64,000 nt of DNA, from positions 16,921-80,920 of the forward strand of contig CAKVID010000006.1 in NCBI GenBank assembly GCA_934754355.1. Direction: 5' to 3'. Source of the stretch: an uncultured Clostridia bacterium. GTDB taxonomy: Bacteria; Bacillota; Clostridia; Christensenellales; UBA1242. Below the pieces are notes generated by a model. It worked only from the letters and a program-made list of their open reading frames with translations. It searched no databases and was not told the origin of the DNA. Shown in pieces: positions 25,733 to 35,673 of the stretch. Both the position numbers and the translations under genes were made by a program. How positions within the stretch are numbered: position 1 is the first letter of the stretch; each line of letters opens with the position of its first letter.

Positions 25733-27649
25733 ATGCAAAAAAATAATTCAATATTTTCTCTAACAAAAAGATTACTAGCGGTATTTCTGCTAGTGTCTTT
25801 TGTTTTTTTGATTGTAATTATAAGGCTAGCGTATGTTCAATTTGTTAAGGGTAAATGGCTACAGGCTAAAGCCCAAGAACAATGGCTTCGAGAACTGCCT
25901 CTTAATTCTAAGCGTGGAGAAATAAGGGACACTAATGGAGTGGTGCTTGCTACTAATTATTCTACTTATGATATTTATGTAAGGCCAAGCATGGTAGAAG
26001 ATGAGAAAGAAGTAACACGCACTCTTTGTAGTGTTTTGAATTTGAATTTTGATAATATTTATAAAAAAGTTACAGATAGGCTAGTTAGCGAGAGTTTGAT
26101 AAAATTGCAAGTGACCAAAGAAAAAGCAAACGAAATAAAAAGTAAAAATTTGAAAGGAATTCTATTTAGTGAGAATAATTCTAGGTACTATCCATATAAT
26201 TCTGCACTTACTCAAGTATTAGGCTTTACAACAATAGATAATGTAGGACAGGCGGGACTTGAGGCCTATTATGATAAATATTTAACTGGTGTTAAAGGCT
26301 ATGTTTTGGAAGAGAGTGATGTTAAGGGTGTGAAGATTGAGAATACACTTGCAACATATGTGCCAAGTATTCCCGGACTTAATTTGGAATTAACTATAGA
26401 TATGAATATTCAGAAATTTACTGAAGATGCTTTGTCTCTACTTATGGAAGAGCAAATCCCTAAGAAAGCAAGTGCGATAGTTATGAATCCACATAATGGA
26501 GAGATTGTAGCAATGGCCACTATGCCAAATTTTGACCTTAATAATGTGCCCAGAAATGATGTATCTAAACTTATGGAAACTGTCAAAAATATCAATATTG
26601 TAGATGTGTATGAACCGGGTTCTACTTTCAAATGTATTACTATGGCTAATTCAATTGATGAGGGTGTGGCACAACTTTCTAATACTTTTTATGACCCCGG
26701 TTATAGAATTGTAGATGGAGAGAAAATTAAGTGTTGGAAATTAACAGGGCATGGACATCAGACATTAAGTCAAGGATTATGCAATAGTTGTAATAGCGTA
26801 TTTATAGACTTGGCGCTAAGACTTGGCAAAGATAGAATGTATGAGATGTTTGAGAAATTTGGTCTTGGTGCTACTCTTGGAATAGATTTCTTGGGTGAGA
26901 GTGCGGGTATTATAATGAACTATAATAATTCCAAAATTGTTGATGTGGCTAGAATGGGCTTTGGTCAAGCGGTTGCAACAACGCCTATACAATTAATATC
27001 TGCTATTTGCAGTATTGTAAATGGTGGCAAATTATATAAACCATATTTTGTAAAAAATATTGTAGATAGTAATGGAAATGTTGTATCGCAGACAAGTCCA
27101 CAAGTAATCAAAGAAACTATTTCGAAAAATACAAGTGAAATAATGAAGACGATGATGGAAGATGTAATCAAACAATATAGTGGTTACTATGCGTTCATTC
27201 CGGGATATCATGTTGGTGGTAAAACTGGTACTAGCCAAAAGTATGCGGGAAGCAAACTTAGTGGAGAGTATATTGCTTCATTTGTTGGAACATTCCCTGC
27301 AGATAATCCTGATTATGTTGTATTAATAGTTGTAGATGAACCGGGTGGTGCTAGTTACTATGGAAGTATAGCGGCAACTCCATATGCAAAGAAAATAATA
27401 GAAAATATAATAAAGTACAAAAATTATAAACCAAGTGAAGATTTGATAGAAGATACGATTAAGCAAAATGAATTTGTATTAATGCCCGATTGTGTGGGGC
27501 TAAATATTTATGATGCTGTAGCAAAATGTGAGAGTGTGGGCTTGCAAGTAGAGATACAGGGAGATGGAAAAATTATAAAATCTCAGTTCCCAGCACCAAG
27601 TAGCGAAGTTATAAAAAATGGCATAGTGATGATAGATACTGAAAAATAA
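25733..27649 (+). CDS. ftsI: Septal or sporulation transpeptidase (PBP2B/SpoVD type) with PASTA domain
   Basis: This class B penicillin-binding protein has 638 residues. It contains an N-terminal membrane anchor (about 13-35), a PBP-dimer domain, a transpeptidase domain with SxxK (STFK, Ser about 297), SxN (SCN, about 353) and KTG (about 496), and one C-terminal PASTA repeat (about 579-638). One PASTA copy matches SpoVD of Bacillus, a spore-cortex PBP, but in many Clostridia this position encodes the division PBP. I cannot tell which role applies, or whether it serves both. Confidence 0.9.
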   Translation: MQKNNSIFSLTKRLLAVFLLVSFVFLIVIIRLAYVQFVKGKWLQAKAQEQWLRELPLNSKRGEIRDTNGVVLATNYSTYDIYVRPSMVEDEKEVTRTLCSVLNLNFDNIYKKVTDRLVSESLIKLQVTKEKANEIKSKNLKGILFSENNSRYYPYNSALTQVLGFTTIDNVGQAGLEAYYDKYLTGVKGYVLEESDVKGVKIENTLATYVPSIPGLNLELTIDMNIQKFTEDALSLLMEEQIPKKASAIVMNPHNGEIVAMATMPNFDLNNVPRNDVSKLMETVKNINIVDVYEPGSTFKCITMANSIDEGVAQLSNTFYDPGYRIVDGEKIKCWKLTGHGHQTLSQGLCNSCNSVFIDLALRLGKDRMYEMFEKFGLGATLGIDFLGESAGIIMNYNNSKIVDVARMGFGQAVATTPIQLISAICSIVNGGKLYKPYFVKNIVDSNGNVVSQTSPQVIKETISKNTSEIMKTMMEDVIKQYSGYYAFIPGYHVGGKTGTSQKYAGSKLSGEYIASFVGTFPADNPDYVVLIVVDEPGGASYYGSIAATPYAKKIIENIIKYKNYKPSEDLIEDTIKQNEFVLMPDCVGLNIYDAVAKCESVGLQVEIQGDGKIIKSQFPAPSSEVIKNGIVMIDTEK

Positions 27650-27807
27650 AACAATATAAAATATAATGTCGTATTATAGAATTTTGTTATTTTTATATTT
27701 GTCAAAAAATGTCTTTATGGTTCTTTTGTGTAGTGGAAGTAATACAATAATTATAATTAAATAATTTAATTAAATAATTGTATATAATAAAAGGGAGTGA
27801 GTTATTT

Positions 27808-29244
27808 GTGAGACTAAAAAAGATACTTAAAAATTTGGATATATTGGAAAGTAAAAATTTCAAAGATTATAATATAAAAGCAATAACTCACATCTCTAAA
27901 GATGTAATCAAAGATAGTATTTTTATATGTATTAAAGGCAATAATTTCAATGGCAATGATTATATAATTGATGTTATAAAGAGTGGGGCTAAATGTATTG
28001 TGACCGAAGAAGAATGTAATGCTACAAATGTATGTGTGATTAGAGTAAAAGATGTAAGACTGGCAATGAGTGTGCTTGCTAAAAATTTCTATAATAATGC
28101 TTGTGATAGCATGCAAATTATTGGAATAATTGGAACTTGTGGCAAAACATCTACATCTATGATAATTGCCAAATTTTTACAAAATTCTGACAATAACATA
28201 GGCGTTATTGGCACAAACGGAATATTTATAGGAGACATTAAGTTAGATAATAAATTCACAACTCCCGACCCTCTAGAATTGCATTATATATTCTATCAAA
28301 TGAAATTATTGGGCGTAAAAACAGTTGTAATGGAAGTAAGTGCGCAAGCAATTTATTTGAATAAAATGTATGGCGTTAAATTAGATATTGGAGTATTTAC
28401 TAATATATCTGAAGAACATTTGGATTTCTTTGGAACAATAGAAAAATATGCAAGATGTAAGATGGACTATTTTGATTTATCCAATATGAAAGAGTGTGTT
28501 GTTAATGTAGATGATTTCTATGGAATGGAAATAGCATACAAAACCAAAGTTCCATGTGTTAGTTATGCTGTAAAAAATCCTGCTAATTCATTTGCATTAG
28601 ATATACAAATAGATATTAATTCTACTAAATTTACTGCTAATATTTTGGATAATATTATTAAGGTAGATAGTAAATTAGTAGGAGACTTTAATGTATATAA
28701 TATTTTGGCTGCTATGACGGTGGCTAAGATGCTGGGAGTTAGTTGCGAAGATATTGGTAATAAAATAAATTCTATAAATGGCATTGCGGGAAGACTGAAT
28801 TTCTTTGAGAAAAATGGCAAACAAATAATTGTAGATTTTGCACATACTCCCGATAGTTTTGATAAAACACTAGCTTTTGTGAAAAAATTTTGTAGAGGCA
28901 GGCTTATTACTCTTTTTGGTTGCGTAGGATATAGTGACCAAGAAAAAAGATATCAAATGGGTGCCATAGCAGATAAATATTCTGATGAAATAATACTGAG
29001 TGTAGATAATAGAGGTAATACTTTATTTGAAGATATTTGTGCGGATATTATAACTGGAATTAGTCATGCAAAGTACACTTTAATTGAAGATAGAAAAGCT
29101 GCTATTAAAAGTGGGATAGAGAAATTATCTAGTGGGGATATTCTATGTATACTTGGTAAGGGTGCAGAGGACTTCCAGAAAATTGGAGACGAGAGAATTC
29201 CTTATAGTGATTTACAAGTTGTTGAAGAATATATTAAAGGATAA
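27808..29244 (+). CDS. murE: UDP-MurNAc-tripeptide ligase
   Basis: This Mur ligase of about 478 residues adds the third amino acid of the peptidoglycan stem peptide. The P-loop is GTCGKTST, and the TTPDPLELH and carbamylated-Lys motif YARCKMDYFD are present, as is VDFAHTPDS. In the C-terminal domain the substrate-selecting motif reads DNRG, aligned without gaps to the DNPR of diaminopimelate-adding enzymes, so the added residue is uncertain. GTG 27808 is the likely start (GGGAG upstream). mraY follows after 3 nt. Confidence 0.92.
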   Translation: MRLKKILKNLDILESKNFKDYNIKAITHISKDVIKDSIFICIKGNNFNGNDYIIDVIKSGAKCIVTEEECNATNVCVIRVKDVRLAMSVLAKNFYNNACDSMQIIGIIGTCGKTSTSMIIAKFLQNSDNNIGVIGTNGIFIGDIKLDNKFTTPDPLELHYIFYQMKLLGVKTVVMEVSAQAIYLNKMYGVKLDIGVFTNISEEHLDFFGTIEKYARCKMDYFDLSNMKECVVNVDDFYGMEIAYKTKVPCVSYAVKNPANSFALDIQIDINSTKFTANILDNIIKVDSKLVGDFNVYNILAAMTVAKMLGVSCEDIGNKINSINGIAGRLNFFEKNGKQIIVDFAHTPDSFDKTLAFVKKFCRGRLITLFGCVGYSDQEKRYQMGAIADKYSDEIILSVDNRGNTLFEDICADIITGISHAKYTLIEDRKAAIKSGIEKLSSGDILCILGKGAEDFQKIGDERIPYSDLQVVEEYIKG

Positions 29245-29247
29245 ATT

Positions 29248-30228
29248 ATGAAATATGGTTTGCTTAATTTGTGCTTATGCTTGATTGTATCGGCAATCAT
29301 TGCACCATTTATAATTAAGTGGTTGCACAAATTAAAATTTGGACAAAATATTTTAATATATGTTGAGAAGCATAAATCCAAAAGTGGTACTGCTACAATG
29401 GGAGGAATTATATTTATAATTTCTTCTTTTGTGGGATACTTTGTCTTTTATTCCAAGCATAATATGTTGGCAACAACTTCAATGCTTAGTTTTCTATTTT
29501 TTGGAATACTTGGATTTCTAGATGATTATATCAAGATAAAATACAAACAAAATGAAGGGCTTAAACCTTATCAAAAAATGCTTGGGCAATTGGGGATTGC
29601 TATAGTGCTTGCAATATTTGTGTACAAATCAGATTTAATTGGTAGTACTTGTAATATTCCATTTTCTAATAGTACGATTGATTTGGGAATATGGATAATT
29701 CCATTTGTAATAATTGTATATTTAGCAATAGTTAATTCTGTTAATTTAATTGATGGTCTTGATGGGTTGTGTTCTAGTGTGTCTTTTGTTGTGATTATGG
29801 TTATGTGTGTGCTTATTACGATTATCAATAAATCACTTGAGGGTGTAGCACTTCTCGAAAGTCAAAATTTAGTAATTGCAAGTCTTGGTGTTGCTGGCGG
29901 AGTGTTGGGGTTTCTTCTTTTCAATTCTTATCCGGCAAAAGTATTTATGGGGGATACTGGCTCGCTTGCATTGGGTGGAACTATTGCTAGTCTAACTATT
30001 TTTTCAAGAAATTATTTCATGATAATGATAGTGGGTGTTATGTTTGTGCTTACTTCATTAAGTGTAATTTTACAAGTAGCCAGTTATAAATTAACTAAGA
30101 AGAGAATATTTAAAATGTCGCCATTGCATCACCACTTTGAACAAACAATGAGTGAAACTAAAGTGGTAACAATGTATATGATAGTGACAATTATTGTAGG
30201 CATATTGACAATAAGTTTGTATTTGTAG
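29248..30228 (+). CDS. mraY: Phospho-MurNAc-pentapeptide transferase (lipid I synthesis)
   Basis: This 326-residue enzyme with about ten membrane segments transfers phospho-MurNAc-pentapeptide to undecaprenyl phosphate. Conserved catalytic loops are LDDYIKI (DDxxK), NSVNLIDGLDGL, FMGDTGSLALGG and the PLHHHFE triple His. It follows murE by 3 nt and precedes murD by 12 nt, the normal order of the cluster. Confidence 0.97.
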   Translation: MKYGLLNLCLCLIVSAIIAPFIIKWLHKLKFGQNILIYVEKHKSKSGTATMGGIIFIISSFVGYFVFYSKHNMLATTSMLSFLFFGILGFLDDYIKIKYKQNEGLKPYQKMLGQLGIAIVLAIFVYKSDLIGSTCNIPFSNSTIDLGIWIIPFVIIVYLAIVNSVNLIDGLDGLCSSVSFVVIMVMCVLITIINKSLEGVALLESQNLVIASLGVAGGVLGFLLFNSYPAKVFMGDTGSLALGGTIASLTIFSRNYFMIMIVGVMFVLTSLSVILQVASYKLTKKRIFKMSPLHHHFEQTMSETKVVTMYMIVTIIVGILTISLYL

Positions 30229-30240
30229 GAGTGGTTTATT

Positions 30241-31557
30241 ATGATATTTGATTATAAAAATATTTTAATTATGGGGTATGGAGAAAGCGGTAAGGCAGTC
30301 GAGAACATACTTAAAAGTCTAAATATAGAATACAAGATTTACGATAAATCTCATGGGGTAAATGGTGGGGGATATCTATGCAAATTAAATAGGAAAATTA
30401 TTTCTAATTTTGATTTGCTTGTTATTTCCCCGGGTATTAGTATTTATAACAAATATGTTGTAATGGCAGAGAGAATGGGAATAAAAGTGGTAGGAGAATT
30501 GGAATTTGGTTATTGGTTTACATCAAGTCCAGTGGTTGCTATTACTGGTACTAATGGTAAGACTACAACTACTTCTCTTATCAATCAAATAATTGGTACT
30601 ACTTATACTTGTGGGGCATTTGGAAATATTGGCATTCCACTTTGTAGAGCATACAAAAAGCCTATGGATTATTTAGTGTGTGAAGTAAGTTCATTCCAAT
30701 TGGAAAGTACATATTCATTTAATCCATATATATCAATTATTTTAAATATTGCCGAAGACCATATAGATAGGCATAAGACATTTGAAAATTATATAAAATG
30801 CAAATTGGGATTACTTAAGAATTGTACTGAAAAGTCTCTAATTGTATTGAATGCTGATGATAAATTAATTATGGAAAGAACAGAGAATATCAAAGCAAAA
30901 AAATTCTATATATCCAAATATAAGAAAGTTAAAGGTGTATACATATTAGAAGATAAGATATATATCAACATAAAAAGCAAACCTTATGTCTTGTGTGAAA
31001 CTAAAGAATTTGAACATTTGCTTACTGTTATGGAAGATGTACTGGCTAGTATTCTTGCTTGTAAACTTCTTCAAATAGAAGATAATAAGATTATTGAAAC
31101 AATCAAGAATTTTGAACTTGCTCCTCATCGAATGAAAGTTGTACTAGAAAAGAATGGCGTGAAATATATTGACGATAGCAAGAGTACTAATGTACATAGC
31201 ACGCTTAATGCTTTAAGGGTTAGTGAAAGTGGAGTAGTGCTAATGCTTGGTGGAGAGGACAAAGACTTGAATTTTGATGATATCTTTATTAAATACAAAG
31301 ATAAAATCAATTATGTTATTGCGTTTGGGAAAGCAAGAAAGAAGATTGAGAAGAGTGCAAGTAAATGTGGCTTTGAAAATGTTAAGAGTTGTAAAACTTT
31401 TTATGAAGGAGTGAAAGCGGGATATGAAATTGCTAAAGAGAAAAATATTTTGCTTTTGTCGCCAGCGTGTGCTAGTTTTGATGAATTCAAAAGTTATAGT
31501 GAGAGAGGAGAAAAATTTGAAAAACTTGTAAAGGAATTATCTAATGCAAAAAGTTAA
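30241..31557 (+). CDS. murD: UDP-MurNAc-L-Ala:D-Glu ligase
   Basis: This 438-residue ATP-dependent ligase adds D-glutamate to UDP-MurNAc-L-Ala. The N-terminal Rossmann-like domain begins with ILIMGYGESGKAV. The P-loop is ITGTNGKTTTT (about 100-110), followed by EVSSFQLE, NIAEDHIDRH (the His ligand) and YIDDSKSTNVHST in the C-terminal domain. LLSPACASFDEF is conserved. The 3' end overlaps ftsW by 14 nt. Confidence 0.96.
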   Translation: MIFDYKNILIMGYGESGKAVENILKSLNIEYKIYDKSHGVNGGGYLCKLNRKIISNFDLLVISPGISIYNKYVVMAERMGIKVVGELEFGYWFTSSPVVAITGTNGKTTTTSLINQIIGTTYTCGAFGNIGIPLCRAYKKPMDYLVCEVSSFQLESTYSFNPYISIILNIAEDHIDRHKTFENYIKCKLGLLKNCTEKSLIVLNADDKLIMERTENIKAKKFYISKYKKVKGVYILEDKIYINIKSKPYVLCETKEFEHLLTVMEDVLASILACKLLQIEDNKIIETIKNFELAPHRMKVVLEKNGVKYIDDSKSTNVHSTLNALRVSESGVVLMLGGEDKDLNFDDIFIKYKDKINYVIAFGKARKKIEKSASKCGFENVKSCKTFYEGVKAGYEIAKEKNILLLSPACASFDEFKSYSERGEKFEKLVKELSNAKS

Positions 31558-32704
31558 TAAATTGAGTTTGACAATTTTTATTATTGTTACATTCTTATGT
31601 ATATTTGGCATGGTCATGATTTACAGTGCTAGTTCTTATTCTAGTGATTTTCTTTATGGGGATAGTTTGCACTTTGTGAAGAAACAAATATTTGGCTTTG
31701 TATTGGGCTTAGGATTTTTTGCAATTACATATTTTTTTGATTATCATAAGTACTACAAATTAAGATATTACATTATTATTGTATCTCTTATTTTGCTTGG
31801 TTTGGTTTTTGTTCCCGGAATTGGAATATCTGCTAATGGCGCTAGGCGTTGGATTGGCTTCGCTGGACTTAATTTGCAGAGTAGTGAAGTTGCTAAATTT
31901 GGATTTGTAATCTTCTCTGCGTGCTACTTATCCAAAAATTATGAAAAGACCAAAACATTCAAAGGAATACTTCCTATTTTGATTGCTGGCGGAATAATAT
32001 GTTTATTTGTAATGCTTGAACCTAATATGAGTGTTACGATGTGTATTGGGCTAGTAATGATTTCTATGCTTGTAATTGGAGGGATAAGTTTTAAACATTT
32101 TGCGTTGCTTGCAATTCCTGCACTTGCTTTGGTTGTTGTATTGATTGTAATAGAACCTTATAGATTTGATAGGCTTGTAGCCTTTATTAATCCCTGGGCA
32201 AATCCCAAAGAAGAGGGGTATCAATTAATACAATCTCTATATTCACTTGGAACTGGTGGTTTATTTGGAGTAGGACTTTTTAATAGTAGACAGAAGTATT
32301 TATTCTTGCCATTTGCCGAAAGCGATTTTATTTTTGCTATCATAGGAGAAGAACTAGGGTTTGTAGGTGCAGTGTGTGTTCTTATGGTGTATGTAGTGCT
32401 TATTGCATTAGGCATCAAAATTGCACTTAATGCTAAAGATAGATTGGGTGCTTATCTGGCTAGTGGAATTGTATCCGTTATAGCAATTCAATTATTAATA
32501 AATGTAGCCGTAGTAACAGGCTCAATTCCGCCAACAGGAATTCCTATGCCGTTTGTGTCGGCGGGTGGAACATCTTTAAGTGTATTTATGGGGGCAATTG
32601 GAATTCTTTGCAATGTAGGCAGACAAAGTGAAAATACACAAAATGCATTTGTATTTATGAGATTTAATATATTCAAAGTAAAACAAAATAAAGCAAGAAA
32701 TTAG
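31544..32704 (+). CDS. ftsW: Septal SEDS glycosyltransferase
   Basis: This 386-residue polytopic SEDS protein polymerises septal glycan from lipid II together with a class B PBP. It has about ten membrane segments and conserved residues in MVMIYSASSY, ARRWIG, PEEGYQ-type NPKEEGYQLIQSLYSLGTGG, and the catalytic-loop region ESDFIFAIIGEELGF. The C-terminal PTGIPMPFVSAGGTSL is intact. It overlaps murD. No murG follows: a terminator ends the operon here, whereas murG is usually next. Confidence 0.95.
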   Translation: MQKVNKLSLTIFIIVTFLCIFGMVMIYSASSYSSDFLYGDSLHFVKKQIFGFVLGLGFFAITYFFDYHKYYKLRYYIIIVSLILLGLVFVPGIGISANGARRWIGFAGLNLQSSEVAKFGFVIFSACYLSKNYEKTKTFKGILPILIAGGIICLFVMLEPNMSVTMCIGLVMISMLVIGGISFKHFALLAIPALALVVVLIVIEPYRFDRLVAFINPWANPKEEGYQLIQSLYSLGTGGLFGVGLFNSRQKYLFLPFAESDFIFAIIGEELGFVGAVCVLMVYVVLIALGIKIALNAKDRLGAYLASGIVSVIAIQLLINVAVVTGSIPPTGIPMPFVSAGGTSLSVFMGAIGILCNVGRQSENTQNAFVFMRFNIFKVKQNKARN

Positions 32705-32778
32705 CAAATTAAAGTGTTCTTTAAAATATTCAATGAATGAATTTAAGTAAAAAGAACCACAATAAATGATGAGTTATT

Positions 32779-32809
32779 AAAAAACAGGGTGGGAAACTCT
32801 GTTTTTTTT
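32779..32809 (+). terminator. Intrinsic terminator after ftsW
   Basis: AAAAACAGGGT is paired with ACTCTGTTTTT across a GGGAA loop, with a T-run. It separates the rsmH-ftsW block from the Nudix gene. Confidence 0.75.
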
Positions 32810-32976
32810 GTTAAAATATTATTGGACTTTATGTTTTATGGGGAATGAGAATGTGGGGCCTAAACATTTGAACAGTTGTATTTTGTATAAGTCAGTAATT
32901 TCGATTTTTTGTAAATATAAGAAAATTATTATTCAAAAATATATATTTATGTTATTATAAACTAAGGAGTTAATTT

Positions 32977-33471
32977 ATGAAAGAGAAAAGGGATTTGTAC
33001 GATAAGAATGGTAATATAACTGGTTTGACATACTTTAAGGGAGATAAAATTCCACAAGGTTATTATCCAATGGTTGTAATGGTTTGTATTCAAAATAGTA
33101 AGGGTGAATTTTTAATGCAAAAAAGAGTTCCTCAAAAAGGTGGAGATTGGGGAGTTACGGGCGGACACCCAAAGGCTGGAGAAACATCAGAACAGGGTAT
33201 AGTTACGGAAGTTAGAGAAGAACTTGGAATAGATATTTCTAATAGACCCCTTGAAGTTTTTGCAGAGGGTTGTGATGGTAAAGACTGCTTTAAGATGTAT
33301 TATCTTAATGCTGATTTGGATATTGCAAAACTAACAATTCAAGAAGATGAATTAACAGAAGTTAGATGGTTTTCAATGCAAGAACTACAAGACATGGTGG
33401 ATAAAAACATACTAAATTCTGACCAAATAGAATGCTTCGTAAAATGTACGAATTATTTAAAAAATAAATAG
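32977..33471 (+). CDS. Nudix hydrolase
   Basis: The 164-residue protein carries a Nudix box GHPKAGETSEQGIVTEVREE (then LGI, about 62-84), matching Gx5Ex7REUxEExGU except that Thr replaces the Arg of the REU motif. The metal-binding REE part is kept. The family hydrolyses nucleoside diphosphates linked to another moiety; the substrate is unknown. AAGGAG precedes the ATG. With the DUF2087 gene it interrupts the division cluster between ftsW and murA. Confidence 0.9.
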   Translation: MKEKRDLYDKNGNITGLTYFKGDKIPQGYYPMVVMVCIQNSKGEFLMQKRVPQKGGDWGVTGGHPKAGETSEQGIVTEVREELGIDISNRPLEVFAEGCDGKDCFKMYYLNADLDIAKLTIQEDELTEVRWFSMQELQDMVDKNILNSDQIECFVKCTNYLKNK

Positions 33472-33520
33472 TCTTGAATTGAAGATTTAGATTAGTGATA
33501 CCAGTAAAGGAATAAATATT

Positions 33521-34081
33521 ATGTGTAAGAAATATAAAAAAATTGAAAATAAAGAAAAAGAACCTCAAAAAATGGTATATAAAATATGTAAATATTGCAG
33601 TTGCAGATTTGAGAATAAGTCTGCAAAGTGTCCTGGTTGTGGTTCTAGGGATTATATATTAGAATATGTAGATGATCCAGATGGCAAAAATATTAAAGAC
33701 ATTGAATACAAGATTGTTGTGTGTCCTACTTGTGAAAAAATAAACTATTTGGGATCGAAAAAATGTGTAAAATGTGGCTCAAATTTGCCAACGCAAAAAG
33801 ACCTTGATACTAAAAGATTAAATCAATTAAAAGATAGCAATGGAAAAATAAATAGATATCCAGAAACAAAAGATAAAAGAATTGTGCTTGAATATTTAAC
33901 AAGTAAATTTAGTAAAGATAAAAGATATTCTGAAAAAGAAGTAAATCAGATACTTGTAGATTGGATAAACTTTGTAGATTATATAACTATTAGGCGAGAT
34001 TTAATAGATGGTAATTACTTAAATAGAGAGTCTGATGGAAACTTTTATTGTGTAAGTGCCAAAAGTAATAAAAAAGAATAA
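33521..34081 (+). CDS. Double zinc-ribbon protein with DUF2087-like C-terminal domain
   Basis: The 186-residue protein has two treble/ribbon Cys sets: CKYC with CPGC (about 23-44) and CPTC with CVKC (about 73-93). The C-terminal domain (about 120-178) resembles DUF2087, a small winged-helix-like domain: KRIVLEYLTSKF, YSEKEVNQIL, YITIRRDLIDGNYLNR, then NFYCV. DUF2087 domains are usually attached to transcription regulators, so nucleic-acid binding is plausible. It lies 49 nt after the Nudix gene and has its own terminator. Confidence 0.75.
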   Translation: MCKKYKKIENKEKEPQKMVYKICKYCSCRFENKSAKCPGCGSRDYILEYVDDPDGKNIKDIEYKIVVCPTCEKINYLGSKKCVKCGSNLPTQKDLDTKRLNQLKDSNGKINRYPETKDKRIVLEYLTSKFSKDKRYSEKEVNQILVDWINFVDYITIRRDLIDGNYLNRESDGNFYCVSAKSNKKE

Positions 34082-34101
34082 CATGATGTTATTCTTTTTT
34101 T
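34072..34101 (+). terminator. Terminator overlapping the stop of the DUF2087 gene
   Basis: AAAGAATAAC / GTTATTCTTT (10 bp, 5-nt loop ATGAT) is followed by Ts. The stem begins inside the last codons of the gene. Confidence 0.88.
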
Positions 34102-34321
34102 ATCTGCTATTAACAAAATATTGCTTGCTCTCATATATTCTAAATATATATATAATTTATATTCATAGTTTTTCACATTAAAATTTGGGATCAATCGGAA
34201 CAAATGGCGAGAAAATTGTATATTATATAGCAAAGCGACTTTTTTATTTTAAATTGTTTGCTTTGAATACTTATATAAATTAAATACAAAGATAAAATTC
34301 TAATTTTTTTAAAGGTGAAAA

Positions 34322-35578
34322 ATGGAAACATTATTTATAAATGGTGGAAGGCAACTGAACGGAAGTTTGGAAGTTGTTACCGCCAAAAATGCACTTTTGC
34401 CGATACTGGCTGGAAGCATTATTAATGAAGATAGTGTGATAATAAATAAAGTTGCCGAATTTTCTGATGTTTTATATATGATAAAAATCTTAGAAAGTTT
34501 GGGGAGTAAAACCAAACTTGAAGGGGATACTTTATATATAGACTCGTCTTCGGCAGATAAGTATGTGGTAAAAGATGAGTTTACTAAGAAGGTTCGTTCA
34601 AGTGTCTTTATGTTGGGACCATTGCTTAGTAGATTTAAAAGAGCAAAAGTGTCGTATCCGGGTGGTTGTAATATTGGCAATCGACCTATAAATTTACATA
34701 TAAAAGGACTGCAAGGTCTAAATGTTAAGATAGAAGAAAAGCATGGATATATTATTTGCGATGGAAGAAATATGCGTGCTGGAGAAGTCCATCTAGACTT
34801 TCCTTCGGTTGGTGCTACCGAAAATTTGATGATGGCAAGTGTAAGACTATCTGGTGTTACAACCATTTACAATTGTGCAAGAGAACCAGAAATTGAAGAT
34901 TTGCAAAATTTCTTGAATTCTATGGGTTGCAAAATTTCGGGAGCAGGAAGTAGTACTATTACAATTGTTGGTGTCAAGAATTTCAAGAAAACTACTTATA
35001 CTCCAATCAAGGATAGAATTGTAGCGGGAACATATCTTATTGCTTGTGCAATGTGTGGCGGAAATATATTACTTAAAGGTTGTGAGAAGAAATATAATCA
35101 AGCACTTATTCAGAAATTAAAGGGTGCGGGTGCAGATATAATTGAGAAAGACAATAGTTTGCAAATAACCACTAAATCCAGGCTAAAAAGCATACCTTCA
35201 ATTGAAACACAACCATATCCGGGATTTCCAACAGATTTGCAAAACCAAGTATTAACATTACAAACAATATCTAAAGGAACTAGTGTAATTGTAGAAAATT
35301 TATACGAGAGCAGATTTAAGATTTGCAATGAACTTTTTAAGATGGGTGCAGATATTACTCTTAAAGACCGTATGGCTATAATCAAAGGTGTAAATAAATT
35401 ATACGGAGCAAATGTTGTTGCGTCAGATTTGCGAGGAGGGGCAGGTTTGGTTCTAGCGGGTTTGGTTGCAGAAGGGTATACAACAATTGAAGATATTTAC
35501 CATATAGATAGAGGTTACTTGTCTATAGAAGAAGATTTTTGTAAATTGAATGCGGAAATTAAGAGAAAAAAAGATTGA
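34322..35578 (+). CDS. murA: UDP-GlcNAc enolpyruvyltransferase
   Basis: This 418-residue enzyme makes the first committed peptidoglycan precursor by transferring enolpyruvate from PEP to UDP-GlcNAc. The catalytic Lys-Asn pair is in TAKNALLP (about 20-27). The active-site loop PGGCNIGNRPINLH (about 115-128) retains the Cys that PEP and fosfomycin modify, so it is predicted to be of the fosfomycin-sensitive type. PGFPTDLQNQ and the C-terminal GGAGLVLAGLVAEG are conserved. Firmicutes often have two murA copies; only one is in the window. Confidence 0.96.
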   Translation: METLFINGGRQLNGSLEVVTAKNALLPILAGSIINEDSVIINKVAEFSDVLYMIKILESLGSKTKLEGDTLYIDSSSADKYVVKDEFTKKVRSSVFMLGPLLSRFKRAKVSYPGGCNIGNRPINLHIKGLQGLNVKIEEKHGYIICDGRNMRAGEVHLDFPSVGATENLMMASVRLSGVTTIYNCAREPEIEDLQNFLNSMGCKISGAGSSTITIVGVKNFKKTTYTPIKDRIVAGTYLIACAMCGGNILLKGCEKKYNQALIQKLKGAGADIIEKDNSLQITTKSRLKSIPSIETQPYPGFPTDLQNQVLTLQTISKGTSVIVENLYESRFKICNELFKMGADITLKDRMAIIKGVNKLYGANVVASDLRGGAGLVLAGLVAEGYTTIEDIYHIDRGYLSIEEDFCKLNAEIKRKKD

Positions 35579-35673
35579 TTGCTTTCAAATTTCTTGTAAA
35601 TATTTTCTTTATTTGCTAAAATATGGATAATTCAATATAATATATTAAGACTTGAATTTGTAAAGTTAAAGGT

